Shown here piece after piece: positions 52,100 to 64,000 of a stretch of 64,000 nt of DNA. The stretch is taken from contig CM055611.1 of NCBI GenBank assembly GCA_029379385.1, positions 3,906,001 through 3,970,000 on the forward strand, given 5' to 3'. The first letter of the stretch is position 1. The number at the start of each line of letters is the position of its first letter. Both the position numbers and the translations under genes were made by a program. The notes under the pieces were generated by a model. It was not told where the DNA came from. It saw only the letters and a list, made by a program, of their open reading frames with translations, and ran no database searches. This DNA is from Quillaja saponaria (taxonomy: Eukaryota; Streptophyta; Magnoliopsida; Fabales; Quillajaceae).

Positions 52100-54060
52100 T
52101 ATTCTCAAGAAAAAGAGGAGGGTGATGATGTTATTTCATTAGTGGCAGTAACTAGTGATGACTGGCAAAATCAACATGGCAGAAGGTATCAAACTGTGAA
52201 AGTAAGAGGCACAATTAAAAAACAATCACTGTTAGTGCTCATTGGTAGTGGGAGCTCACATAATTTCATTAATGTGGATGTAGTTAAGAGGTTGGGCTTG
52301 TAGTGTTCCAGACTAGGGCAATGCAGGTAGTAGTGGCAGATGGGAGAAAGGTAGGAGTTTCTACAATGTGCAAAGGCCTCAAATGGAGTCTGCAACAATC
52401 CATTTTCCAAGCTGACTTTCTAGTCATGCCATTGGACAATTTTGGATTAGTCCTTGGTATACAATGATTGGCAACTCTTATAGATATCAGTTGTAATTTT
52501 TAGCAGCTGACAATGCAGTTTGAATGGAGTGACCAGATAGTCTGCTGACAAGGACTGCAGCAGGCAGTATCTATGGATCAAGAAGAAAAACACAGGGCTC
52601 TACCTGTTAACAAATGCTCTATGTTAGTTCAGATATGCAGTCTGCAGCATGGTACTACAGGAGAAACATTGCTATAGTCTTTAGAAATCAAACAAATTAA
52701 GGCAGTGTTTGCTAATATGAGGTCATTATTAAGAGAGTTTGAAGATGTATTTGGAGAACCAAAGGCCTTACCTCCAAAAAAATCTTTTGACCACATAATT
52801 GAACTTAAGGAGAGGAATCAACCAGTGAACCTCAAGCCATATAGATATGGCCTATTGTAGAAAAATGTGATTGAAAGCATAATGAAAGAGATGTTGAAGA
52901 ACAAAATCATTAGACGTAGTACTAGTTCCTTTGCATCACCCATTGTGTTAGTGAAGAAGAAGGACAACAGTTGGAGATTTTATGTTAATTATAGAAGGCT
53001 CAATCAATTAACAATGAAAAATAACTTTCTCCATTGCTATCATTAAGAAATTACTAGATGAGCTTCATGGAGTCAAGTATTTTTCTAAGTTAGATCTTAG
53101 AAGTGATTATCACTAAATTTGTATAAGGGCTAAAGATATATATAAGACTGCATTTAGGACTCATGAAGGGTTATATGAGTTTGTGGTCATGCCATTTGGC
53201 TTGATAAATGCTCCAGCCACTTTCCAAGATTTAATGAATATTGTCTTCAAGCAACTATTAAGGAAGTCTATTATATTAATTTTTTTTTTTTTAATGATAT
53301 TTTGGTGTACATCAGATCTTAGGAAGAGCATTTAATCCATTTAAGAGAAGTCCTAAAGCTTTTAAGAGCTCATACACTTTTTGCTAAGATGAGCAAATAT
53401 AGATTTGGGAGTCAGCAAATTGAGTACTTAGATCACATCATTAACTAAAGGAGTGATAGCTAATCCCAAGAAAATTGAGGCCATGACTAAATAGCCTAGA
53501 CCTAGTACTGTAAAAGCATTAAGAGGATTCCTAGGCTTAACGGGCTATTACAGGAGATTCATTAAGGACTATGGCAAAGTGAGCAAGCCCTTAACTATGT
53601 TGTTGAGGAAAAATAGCTTTAGTTAGGATGAACCAGTAGAGATTGCTTTCTAAACACTGAAAAAAATGATGATTAAAGCTCATGTACTGGTCTTATTAGA
53701 TTACTCTAGTGAATTTACTATTGAAACAAATGCCAGTGGTGTAGGCATTGGAGTTGTGCTATTGCAATATGGGCACCCACTGGCTTTCTTGAGCAAAGCA
53801 CTTGTCCTAGGCACTTAGGGCTGTCTACCTATGAAAAAGAGTTGATAGCTATTGTATATGTTGTCACCAAGTGGAAGCAATACTTGTTAGGAAGACATTT
53901 TATTATTAAAACAGATCATCAAGCTTTGAAGTATGCCTTGCAGCAAAAATAGTGTAATTTCGTATAACAAAAATGGCTTTCCAAGTTGTTAGGCTTGTAT
54001 TATGTCATTGTGTATAAAAAAGGCAAGGATGATACTGCTGCTGATGCATTATCGAGGTCT
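52100..54060 (+). pseudogene. Gypsy element B protease, RT and RNase H remnant
   Basis: The protease context reads VLIGSGSSHNFI (52231 onward), with the catalytic Asp replaced by Gly in the DSG motif. RT pieces include [44 protein letters not shown] (53147-53205) and a degraded active-site region after a T run at 53280. Connection and RNase H segments follow: [13 protein letters not shown] (53522 on), IGVVLLQYGHPLAFLSKAL and ADALSRS near 54040. Numerous in-frame stops. Confidence 0.88.
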
Positions 54061-54179
54061 TTTCTACCAGATTCTGATATGGAATCTCATTCCTTGGCTA
54101 TATCCATCCTAACTTCAGATTTGATTACAAAGATAGTCATTGGTTATAATTAAGATGACAAGATTCTCATAATTATTCA

Positions 54180-55534
54180 GGAAGTGCAATAGGATATGAA
54201 CTCTCATCCTCATTATGACTGCCATTATGGTCAGTTGAAGAGAAAAGGAAAATTGGTAGTGCCCAATGATCCAGTACTCAGAAAAGAATTGATGGAATTA
54301 TTCCACTACAGTACAACAGGTGGACATTCAGGAATGTATGCTATTATGAAAAGGATAGGAGGATTGTTCTATTGGAAAGGCTTACATAAGGATGTCATAA
54401 ATTTCATAAGAGAATATGACACTTGCCAAAGATTTAAAACTGAAACAATTGCTCATCCTGGTCTTCTCCAACCATTGCAAATTCTAAATAGAGTATGGTC
54501 TTCCATCTCTATGGATTTCATTGATGGCTTACCCAAGTCTGCTAACAACATAATTGTGTTAGTGGTAGTAGACAGACTGAGTAAATTTGCACACATTAGG
54601 TTACAACATCCTTATACAGTAGCTAGTATGGCTCAAGCTCCATAAAGCATTGTATCTGATAGAGATGCATTATTCCTATCTCATTTTTGGAAAGAGTTAT
54701 TTAAGCTTTAGAAGGTCAAGTTGCTGCACTCCTCAGCATTGCATCCCTAAACAGATGGTCAAGTTGAGGTAGTTAACAGATCATTAGAGGCTTATCTTAA
54801 ATGTTTTGCTGGAGATTGCTAAGAAAATGGATGCAGTGGTTGCCTTTGGCTCAACTATGGTATAACACCAGTTTTCATACTACAATTCAAATGATCCGGT
54901 ATCAAGCTCTCTTTGGACAAGAATCACCTTGACACATTCCCTATGTTAATGGGGATTCTAATCATGATGCACTTGATATATCCATGATCAACAAAGAAGC
55001 TATGATTCAATTTCTCAAGGACAATTTATGCAAAGTTCGGAATAGAATGAGGGTACAAGCTGCTAAACACAAAAGTGAAAGGGAGTTTTTGGTGGGAGAG
55101 TGGGTCTATCTAAATATCCAATCTTACAGATAGTAAACTATGAGTCATTCTAATTTTCACAAATTGGCTACAACGTACTATGGTCTTTTTCAAATCATAG
55201 ACATGATTGGTAAAGTTGCTTATGTGTTGTAGTTACTTGCCACTACCAAAATTCATAATGTCTTTCATGTGTCTTTATTGAAAAGGAAACATGGGAATCA
55301 TATGGTGTATAATCAACTACCTAACATGGATGAAGAAGGTAAAGTTCTATTGGAACCAGTAAGGATATTGGACAGAAGATTGAGTAAAAGGCATGGCAAG
55401 ACCTTTGTTTAAGTATTGGTGCACTGGTCTAATACAAGAGTGGAAGACTCTATATGGGAGGACATCAGAGAGTTGAAACTAAGGTTTCCTTCATTTGATC
55501 CTTGGGGTCAAGGATCTTCTAATGAAGGAGAGAA
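54180..55534 (+). pseudogene. Gypsy element B integrase and chromodomain-like tail
   Basis: The piece 54196-54645 has the H2C2 zinc region (HYSTTGGHSGMYAIMKRI, then CQRFK) and core start WSSISMDFIDGLPKS and VVVDRLSKFAH. Later segments include SDRDALFLSHFWKELF (about 54657) and VNRSLEAYLKCFAGD. The tail reads HNVFHVSLLKRKHGNH (about 55255), and then the chromodomain-type WSNTRVEDSIWEDIRELK near 55425-55480. Stops throughout. Confidence 0.88.
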
Positions 55535-55871
55535 TGTTATGAATAAAATTCAAGAATTGGGCCTATAGGAGAATAGGCTAAGCCTTGACAGTTAGAAGTT
55601 GTTGATTAGCCTCTGACGTGGAGTTGTTAGGCCTATGGTTAAGTTCTGTTAGCTAAATAGTTAGTTTGTTAGTCTGTTGAACTATATATTAGATGGTTGT
55701 AACGAGAAAGGGTTTGTTAATTACTTCTTGAATATTGTAATGGGTATGAAGAAATGCAAAGTGAAGTTCTGAATCACTTGCTCTCTCTCTTTTCTTTCTT
55801 TTCTCTCTGTCTTCGCTCTACATTCTTGTTGGCAGCCATAGTTGCAACTCAATTTCTGGTTTGAGTTACTA
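55535..55871 (+). repeat. 3' LTR of gypsy element B
   Basis: 337 bp, homologous to the 5' LTR, followed directly by the duplicated target GTCTA. Confidence 0.9.
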
Positions 55872-55876
55872 GTCTA

Positions 55877-56110
55877 TGAAAATCCTAACCTTTAAGTTTC
55901 TTGCCAATACCAGATATAAGGCTCACTAAAAAGCATAAGTCTTAAGCATACAATGTGACTCACAAATAGATGAAGGAAGAAGAGTTACAAACAGATAAAG
56001 AAAGAACAAAACCATTTTTTTTTTCTTGAAGAAGAACAACAAAATCAAATTTGTGAGATTGACTAAAACATATTTATCTATGAAAATCCAAACCCTTGAG
56101 TTTCTTGCCA
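55877..56110. repeat. Host tandem duplication, remainder of copy 1 and copy 2
   Basis: 55877-55920 finishes the split first copy; 55920-56130 is copy 2. It repeats AAGCATAAGTCTTAAGC, AGATGAAGGAAGAAGAG, GAGATTGACTAAAA and CCAATACCAGATATAAGG. Copy 2 carries an extra T-rich insert at about 56010-56040. Confidence 0.75.
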
Positions 56111-57767
56111 ATACCAGATATAAGGCCATTGCTCATTTACGTACACTTATACATCTTTGTTGAAGCCATGTACATATTTGTTGCCACCGCTGTAGAGGTA
56201 AGAAGAAAAATGGAGATTAGGAGCAATGAGATTGAGATGAAATTGCATCAGCAGAAAACAATATTGCAGGTTCTACAACAAAAAATTCTTTCCTCTGTCC
56301 TCCGTCATCAATGGTACCTTGGCAACGTCGCACAGTATTTCACCATGAACATGGACTATAGTGAGGGACTCTTCTCACAATCCAAAACCTGCACTTTAAA
56401 ATTTTATTACTATGGAGGTACCCATGCCATTGGCCACGGGATACTTGGTAGTTTCTCATAAATAATAAATTAGTTTGTACTGCAAAAGGTTTTTCCTTTT
56501 TTTTTTTTTCAAATTAAACAAAAATCTTAACATACTTTCAGGTTTCAAACATAAGAAGATAGTTTACATTTTACAGTGTGGACCAAGTAAGATCTTTGGA
56601 GGAAGAGTTACTTCTCAAATTAAGCAGTAATTAAGGTCTTAGTGTGAAGCCCCATATCCTTATAGGCTACACCTCATAATATCCAATATTTATAAATACG
56701 TCATGCCAAATAAATAGTTGCTCAATCATCATTTTGTTGTCAACATATAAGTTTACATAAAAATGTCATTATAAAAATAAAATAAATTGTTCAACATAGT
56801 CATGTGCTCTGTTCATGGGCAGTTCATCATTTTGAAATAAAGTTATCTAGTAACAAACCTGATTAGACACAAAATCTATTATATATATGAGCAATAGTGA
56901 TAATGCTTTCAGGCTTTCACACAATAAAAGTTGGATTATCATCAAGATATGTATAGTTATATTTTTTTTTTCAGGTTTTTATAATTGGTAGATTAAAAAT
57001 CATGCATAATCAAATTCAAATTTTCAATGAAAAATATGATACATACATAAAATAGTTGTTCATTAAAGTATGAAATAATCATGGTCTAGAATTTAGATAA
57101 TCATTCTTATAATCAAATATTCCAAACCACATGCATGCATAGATACGGGTGCATCCAAAAGAAAATGTGCACTGACCATGTAAGGAGCTGAATTTTTTCT
57201 CCTACTATGGAAGGACTTATGAACATGAAATTTGTTGGTATCAAGGTACATTAGATTTACAATCACTAAATTGACAAATTGATCAGAGCTAGTGTAATAG
57301 AATTGAGTGAACATGTGATGAGCATAGCATGGGATAAAAAAAATACAACAGTCTGGATCAGTTTTCTCTAAATTACACAAATCTAAATCCATGATATCCA
57401 AATGAAAAATAATTACACGGATATATTAGTAATTGAATTAGTATCTAAAACACAAAACAAACAAAAACAATAGTAGGATATCTTTTAAATAAGGACCTTT
57501 TGCTGGCGTCAAGCTCTCTTCTTACAACTATAATGTTCAATTTCAGATATTCAATAACACCCAACAACTTCTTCTTTGTATTCATTGAATACAAATTTAC
57601 AGCAACTTTTATCTTTAATTTCAATCAAAAGGACCCAATTTACATAAACAAAGTCTAATAAAGAAAATAAATAAAAGGACCATAAATAAATAAACCTCTT
57701 TCTTTCTGGAAGCACTATTAAGCAAATGAAAAACTTCAATATCAATTTGAAAAACATACGTCATCAT
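56111..57767. other. Spacer with a sequence related to the 59.4-61.7 kb array
   Basis: No supported gene. A plus-strand open frame (56096-56461) is not recognised. Its part from about 56330 to 56420 (CACAGTATTTCACCATGAAC, TAGTGAGGGACTCTTCTCAC, AAAACCTGCACTTTAAAATT) resembles a segment of the 450-bp tandem unit downstream, so it may be a diverged single copy of the source. The rest is AT-rich. Confidence 0.4.
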
Positions 57768-58337
57768 GATATATTTAAGACTGCATTTAGAACTCATGAG
57801 GGGTTATATGAGTTTGTGGTCATGCCATTTGGCTTGACAAATGCTCTAGCCACTTTCCAAGATTTAATGAATATTGTCTTCAAGCAACTGTTAAGGAAGT
57901 CTATTCTAGTATTTTTATTTTATTTTCTGATATTTTGGTGTACAATAGATCTTAGGAAGAGCATTTAATCCATTTAAGAGAAGTCCTAAAGCTTTTAAGA
58001 GCTTATACACTTTTTGCTAAGATGTGCAAATATATATTTGGGAGTTAACAAATTGAGTACTTGGGTCACATCATCAACTCAAAAGGAGTAACTAGTAATC
58101 CTAAGAAAATTGAGGCCATGACTCAATAGTCTAGACCTGGTACTTTAAAAGCATTGAGAGGCTTCCTAGGCTTAACGGGCTACTACAGGAGATTCATTAA
58201 GGACTACGGTAAAGTTAGCAAGCCCTTAACTATGTTGTTAAGGAAAAATAACTTTAGTTGGGATGAACAAGCAAAGATTGCTTTCTAAACACTAAAACAA
58301 ATGATGTTTAGAGCTCATGAACTGGCCTTACTAGATT
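57768..58337 (+). pseudogene. Truncated gypsy RT fragment related to element B
   Basis: Runs parallel to 53147-53702 of element B at high similarity, from [21 protein letters not shown] through [20 protein letters not shown] to [20 protein letters not shown]. Both ends stop abruptly without LTRs. A T-rich stretch replaces the active-site region, as in element B. It is a separate truncated copy or a piece captured from a sister element. Confidence 0.85.
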
Positions 58338-59408
58338 AACCACTATCATCTTAATACATGATCAATATTCAATAACATGCTTCTCTACATAGCTTTGTAT
58401 AGGTATGATGTAAATCTCAATATACCTTTTCCTAATTCTAGAGTCGGTACTTTTTTAGGCAAATTAAGAAATGCACTGCATATTCTTTCCACCTGAAAAT
58501 GAATATTCATAAAAAGAAGCAATTAAATGAATAAAGTACATCAACCCAATAGGCTCCTAACTAAGTTTTCACTATATCTTTGTAATCTTAGCGTTATTTA
58601 CATTATCACAGAACCTTGTCACAAATTTTTGGCTCTTATTTTGTAGCTAGAAAGAAGGAACATATATTATAGAGTTACTCAAACATAAGAACAAAATAAC
58701 ATTTAATTTCTGCACCAAGGTTGAAACTACAAAGAAAAATATTTATCTTTTCATTTTTTTGTACTACATAGATAACTTTCATAACATAAAATATAGTTGA
58801 TGGGTACCTCTAGCTCTGGAGCCATAGACCACAGCAACAACAATAGTATACCCATCTCAAAAATAGTAGAACGGAAATGAGAAGAAAAAAATATATGATA
58901 AGATCAAAAATATAAATGAAACCATCTTAATGAAGAATTGATAGTTACAACTACCACAATCTTCCCTACTCTGAGCTTAGCATCTTATTCTGGTGACCAT
59001 GGCTTATTCTCTTCATTCTAGAAAAAAAAAATTCCAAAATTTTCATTTTTTGCTAGAGAAAAATATCAAACATAAAAGAATAGATAGTTACAACTACCTT
59101 AATTTCTAACATTAAATTTTCAAATACACCAAAAAATAGCTAGATAAGAGGAACCCCCAAATATCACAAAGTTGCTTTTAATCTTAAAAAAAAAAAAAAA
59201 AAAAAAAATCAAAGTCAAACATTCGAGAGAGAGAAAACAAACCATTCCAATATCACAATTCTTTTATTTTTGAAAATTGGAATTAGAAGATATGATTCAA
59301 GAACAAAGAAAGAAAAATTGTGGAATCCTTACCTTCGTTACCAGTTACTTATTGCAAAATCCCCACAGCTGTTAGGGAATAGATAGGATGGGGCTCTTCT
59401 TTGACTTT
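58338..59408. other. AT-rich spacer
   Basis: No gene seen. A long A run sits near 59185-59207. Nothing else is supported. Confidence 0.5.
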
Positions 59409-61749
59409 ACAGACCACCATCTTCTTCTTAGTAGAGGCGATATTAGCCTTGTTCAGCTAAATTTGAAGAAAGCATTAAATTGATTGATGAGGAGAATCTC
59501 CCTTTTTTAGAAGTGTGGACTAAAGAGGCAAGCAAGATTAAGAAAAACAAAAGAGGAATAGATATGAACAAAATTTTTTGTACTCACAAATCTATAGGAG
59601 ATCTTTATCAATTAAGAAAAATTATCAAATCTGCAAGAAAGTAACACCAAATAAGAAAAATTATAAACAAATTCATTCTTTTTTCGTTAGGATGGGAGTA
59701 AAGAACCATGATGCCATCATGCCTCAGTCGTACGCAGTGAACAATTTTGCATAGTGTTTGCCAACGACTAGTGGCTCAGTGAGGAAAACATTCTTGTAAA
59801 ATGTACAGTGAAAGAGCTCCCTCACATTCTCAAACCCGCGCTTTTAAAGATGATTACAGACCACCATCTCCTTCATAGTAGAAGCCATACTGGCCTTATA
59901 CAGCTAAATTTGATAAAATCATTAAATTGATTGATGAGGAGAATCTCCCTTTTCCGGAAGTATGGACCGAAGAGGCAAGCAAGAAGAAGAAAAATAAAGG
60001 AGAGATATATATTAACTTATTTTCTTGTACTCACTAAATCTGCAGGAGATCACTATCAATTTAGAGAAATCACCAAATATGCAAGAAAGTAACACTAAAT
60101 AAGGAAAACCATAAACAAATTTCTTCTTTTACTGCTATATTTAAGGATGGGAGCAAAGAACCATGATGCCATTAAGCCTTAGTCATACGTAATGAACAAT
60201 TTTGCATAATGTTTGCCAATGAATAGTGACTATAACAAGGAAAACCCTCTTGTAAAATATACAGTGAGAGAGCTCCCTCACATTCTTAAACCCACACTTT
60301 TAAAGATGATTACAAACTACCATCTCTTTTTTAGTAGAGGCTATACTAGCCTTGTTTAGCTAAATTTGTGAAAAGCATTAAATTGATTGAGGAGGAGAAT
60401 CTCCTTTTTTTAGAAGTGTGGACCAAAGAGGCAAGCAAGAAGAAGAAAAAAAAGGAGAGATAAATATAAACTTATTTTCTTGTACTCACCAAATTTGCAG
60501 GAGATTTTCATCAATTAAGAGAATCACCAAATCTGCAAGAAAGTAGCACTTAATAAGGAAAACCACAAACAAATTTCTTCTTCTACTGCTGGATTTGGGG
60601 ATAGCAGTAGAGAACTATGACACCATCAAGCCTCAGTCGTACGTGTGAACAATTTTGCTCAGTGTTTACCAATGAATAGTGTCTACAATGAAGGAAACTC
60701 TCTTGTAAAATATACAGTGAAAGAGCTCCTTCACATTCTCAAACCCACACTTTTTAAGATGTTTACAGACTATCATCTCCTTCTTTGTAAAGGCCATACT
60801 GGCATTGTTTAGCTAAATTTAAGGAAAGTATTAAATTGATTGCTGAGAAGAATCTAACCTTTTTGGAAGCGTGGACCAAAGAGGCAAGCAAGAAGAAGAA
60901 AAACAAAAGAGAGATAGATATAAACTTATTTTCTTATACTCAACAAATTTGCAGGAGATTTCCATCAATTAAGAGAAATTACCAAATTTGTAGAAAGTAG
61001 CGTTAAATAAGAAAACTCACAAACACATTCCTTCTTTTGCTGCTAGATTTGGGGATGGAAGCAGAGAACCATGACACTATCCAGCCTCATTCATATAGGA
61101 TGAATAATTTGGCACAGTGTTTGCCAATGAAAAATGGCTATATTGAGGGAAACCCATGTGCAGTGAAAGGGCTCATTCATTTCTTAAAATCAAGCTTTTA
61201 AGATGATTATAGACCACCATCTCCTTCTTAATAGAGGCCATACTGGCCTTGTTCAACTAAGTTTGAGGAAAGAATTAAATTGATTGATGAGGAGAATTTC
61301 CCCTTTTCGAAAGTGTGGACCAAAAAGGCAAGCAAGAAGAAGAAAAACTAAGAGAGATAGAAATGAAGTAAATTTTTTATACTCACTAAATCTGTAGGAG
61401 ATTTCTATCAATTAAGAGTAATCACTAAATCCGCAAGAAAGTAGTACCAAATAAGGAAAATCACAAGCAAATTCATTCTTCTGGTGCTAGATTTGAGGAT
61501 AGGAGTAGAGAACTATGACGCCATCAAGCCTCAGTCGTACGTAGTGAACAATTTCACACAATATTTGCCAATTAATAGTGGCTACAATAAGGAAAGCCCT
61601 TTTGAATAGTGTACAGGGAGAGGACTCCCTCACATTCTCAAACTCTCACTTATAAAGATGATTACAGACCACCATCTCCTTCTTAGTAGATGCCATACTA
61701 GTCTTGCTCAGATAAATTTGAGGAAAATATTAAATTGATTGATGAGTAG
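59409..61749 (+). repeat. Tandem array of ~450-bp coding-like units
   Basis: The landmark CAGACCACCATCT (or variants) recurs at 59410, 59857, 60313, 60766, 61210 and 61665: six starts spaced 447, 456, 453, 444 and 455 bp, the last copy cut after about 85 bp. Copies differ by many substitutions and small indels. On the plus strand each unit has two protein-like segments. One reads K-L-I-x-E-x-N-x-x-F-x-x-(V/A)-W-T followed by a lysine-rich run (first copy LIDEENLPFLEVWT, 59479-59520). The other has PQSY and NNF. Acceptor-like TTAG precedes GATGGGAG. It looks like an amplified exon-intron fragment, but no family was recognised. The last unit is interrupted by another repeat at 61750. Confidence 0.85.
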
Positions 61750-64000
61750 TGTCACACCCCTCATGGAAGCATGACTAGCCATAGGATTTGATAACCAAAC
61801 ATCTGTAATTTTGACTTCAAAAGAAAGTAACAAACATGACTCTTGACTTAACGAAAGAATAAAAGTAACTTTTATGAAACAAAAGTTCACTGTAACAATT
61901 TATTTTATGAAACAATTAATAATTTACTAAAAATTTTGGCAGAGGTTCCTTACAATATAAAATATACCTCAAAATACAAACACATGTTCATGATTTCATA
62001 CAATATTAACACAAAGACAATAAGGAGCTCCGCTCTGTCCATATCATAAACAAGACAAATAACTAGACTCTTACATCATATAAAATTAAACACCCCATAG
62101 TTTTAGTGTGACTACAAATTTTCATCATTGACTTCAAGTTTAAGATCTTGGAAAATACATTGCCATACTCTATCAGTAGGTCACTAGCTCAGCGAAGCCA
62201 TATACTTAACTCTTGTTACTAAAAAAAAATTCACAAGAGAAAGGTGAGTCCTATGAACTCTATGAGTGGAAAATCATACTCAAAATGTACTAGTATCACT
62301 CAACACAAGTATATAACATACATAATCAATTAATATTATGTGGCAATGTTCATGTCTTAATTCAAAATACACGTACACATTTATAATCGTCATAAATTCA
62401 CAACATATATGATTAATAAGATCACAAATTAATCATAACAATTATAGCATACAAAGCAAACAAAGGGCCAACAAGTAACCTAGCCCCACACAACAGTATC
62501 ACCCCTGCCAAGCATTTACACGCCTTTATAACAGATTAATCTGCGTACATAATCCAACCCACTGGGGATAAACACTCAAAAATTTTAAAACATTTACTAA
62601 AATCAGAATATCTTAGGATTTCAAATCTGAATATCTTATTTGCACATGAATCTCAGTTCTCGAAATAAAAATCATTTCTAAATTTTTTTTCAATTTGTTG
62701 CCCTTATTAACTATAAATAATTTCAAATAAGCATGATTCAAATAACTCACTAAAATATTGCACTTGCACATTTATTTAATTACACATACAATTACACATA
62801 ATAATCTAATCCCTAAAGATAACAATTAACCACCATCATTCACCGATTTCGTTCGTCACTTGCACTAGTGTTCACGTATTTCATCAGGTCCATTTTAGGA
62901 TCCGGAACTGAAATTCATATTTTCAAATAATACTTACTTCATAAATATTATTGTTATAACCTTTTAATTACTAAGCTTATATATCAACTTATATAGGGTT
63001 TTTATGAAAGTTTTCTATTAAGCTATTACATGTCAAGCAGTATAAATTGCATTTTGTGTGGTAAGGTTGATAATGAAAAGACATTTTAGATGTCTTGATA
63101 ATGCATAGGGTAGAAAGAAACTATTAGAAAAATTAGAAAGCACTAGTGAGTTAAAGATGTTGAAATTATCCAAACTTGGGGTTTGGACCAGGTTCACTTT
63201 AGCAGTCATATCTTCCTTTATGAAATTTTAAATCCAGTTTCGTAAATTTTTTAAATACTAGACATTCATAGCTTTATAATGGAATATCATTTGTAATTTT
63301 TAGATTTGAATAATAATACAATTTATTCTTTGAAGTTGCATCAAATTCTATAAAACGCAGAATTTTGATAACTCCGACCTTATCTTAGTTAATTGAATAC
63401 AACTTTCTTTAGAAAAAGAAAATTCACTTCAATTTATTGGATTTATTAATAGACAAGTATATCTTTCTAGATAGATATCATATGTATTATTTGGATATGC
63501 ATATTAGTACAGTTAATTATTTAAAGTTTACTCCTCTAGGCATTTCACCACCTCCTTAGATTTATATTTATTTTTACTTACATACTTAATCAAATTTAAT
63601 AAAACCAAGTTGAAACATTAACTTTAGGATATTATCTAGCTTTATTACTTAAATTTTTTTCCTAAACTCAGCTTTGAACTAACTCAATTCTTCACATATA
63701 CCAAAATAGAGCACTCGTAAAATTCTTGGTTGCTAACCTTTGATTCCAATATTTATAAAATTCTCATACTTGGGAATTAAATTACAAAAATCTCCAGCCT
63801 AGTGCTTCCAGATATTAGGAACAACTTTCATTCAAAGATCCTTAGCAAATTCTATATACAACCCCCAATGAAGTCTTTCGGATTGACTAAGGTTCACTAA
63901 AAATCTTGCATAACCTAGCAATAATCTAATAGCTCTAACTAACAATATAAGAGAAAATAAGTTATGGAATTTTGTAGACAACATCTCAAGATCCTAAGCT
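61750..64000. mobile_element. Probable LTR-type repeat, running off the window
   Basis: Starts TGTCACACCCC exactly where the sixth tandem unit is broken, so it is an insertion with a TG-type end. It contains TTTTGGCAGAGGTTCC and similar stretches that I associate with large non-coding plant LTR repeats. No coding domain, second LTR or target duplication is visible within the window. Class is inference. Confidence 0.35.

Larger units (their letters stand above)
50272..55871 (+). mobile_element. Ty3/gypsy element B (chromovirus type), decayed
   Basis: 5.6 kb with LTRs 50272-50599 and 55535-55871, primer-binding site TTGGTATCAAAGC at 50600-50612 and polypurine tract AATGAAGGAGAGAA just before the 3' LTR. 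The perfect 5-bp target duplication GTCTA is at 50267-50271 and 55872-55876. Gag, protease, RT, RNase H, integrase and chromodomain-like tail are in order and close to element A, but every domain carries stops or frameshifts. The LTR inner ends read ACTG/ACTA rather than the usual CA. Confidence 0.93.

Noticed and set aside
56096..56461. 121-codon plus-strand open frame
   Set aside because: No recognisable domain; partly overlaps the host tandem duplication and a segment related to the array. Open by chance is as likely.

Overview
This is nuclear DNA from a flowering plant, most likely a eudicot. It is strongly AT-rich. Its genes are split by many GT-AG introns, a peroxisomal thiolase carries a plant-type PTS2 presequence, and there is a plant F-box/DUF295 gene. 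Much of the rest is decayed Ty1/copia and Ty3/gypsy retrotransposons primed by initiator-methionine tRNA. No bacterial-type operon, tRNA, rRNA or CRISPR array was seen.

Layout: 1-2662 is AT-rich spacer holding a 0.7-kb inverted-repeat element (1442-2142). 2663-7586 is a decayed copia element on the minus strand with both LTRs, PBS and PPT. 8417-13624 (+) is a 14-exon peroxisomal 3-ketoacyl-CoA thiolase gene (KAT family). 16738-22477 (+) is a 16-exon WD40 gene, the plant PWP1 homologue. 22478-31440 carries solo or partial LTRs of one family, studded with heat-shock-element-like TTCnnGAA motifs; one copy is still attached to a gypsy pol remnant. 33105-41312 is a decayed gypsy chromovirus-type element, split at 36399-39302 by a nested copia derivative with a clean 5-bp target duplication. 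41.6 kb has a LINE scrap. 42.3-44.2 kb is a diverged local duplication. 44531-45628 (-) is an intact single-exon F-box/DUF295 gene. 45.8-50.2 kb is AT-rich with no gene recognised. 50272-55871 is a second gypsy element with target duplication GTCTA, inserted into an older host tandem duplication. 57768-58337 is a third, truncated gypsy RT piece. 59409-61749 is an array of about five and a quarter 450-bp units that look like fragments of a coding sequence. It is cut by a further repeat that starts at 61750 and runs off the window.

Three host genes are well supported. The thiolase acts in the last step of peroxisomal beta-oxidation, PWP1 belongs to nucleolar/chromatin ribosome-biogenesis factors, and the F-box protein is a probable SCF adaptor; they share no pathway. 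The thiolase and PWP1 exons join perfectly by size and phase except for single extra bases (two internal in the thiolase plus one possible at its 3' end, one in PWP1). This suggests consensus sequence error at least as much as gene death.

Most interesting: the HSE-dense LTR family, a 17-bp triplet of G-boxes in one of those LTRs, the coding-like tandem array at 59.4-61.7 kb, two GC-AG introns in PWP1, and the nested insertion chronology.
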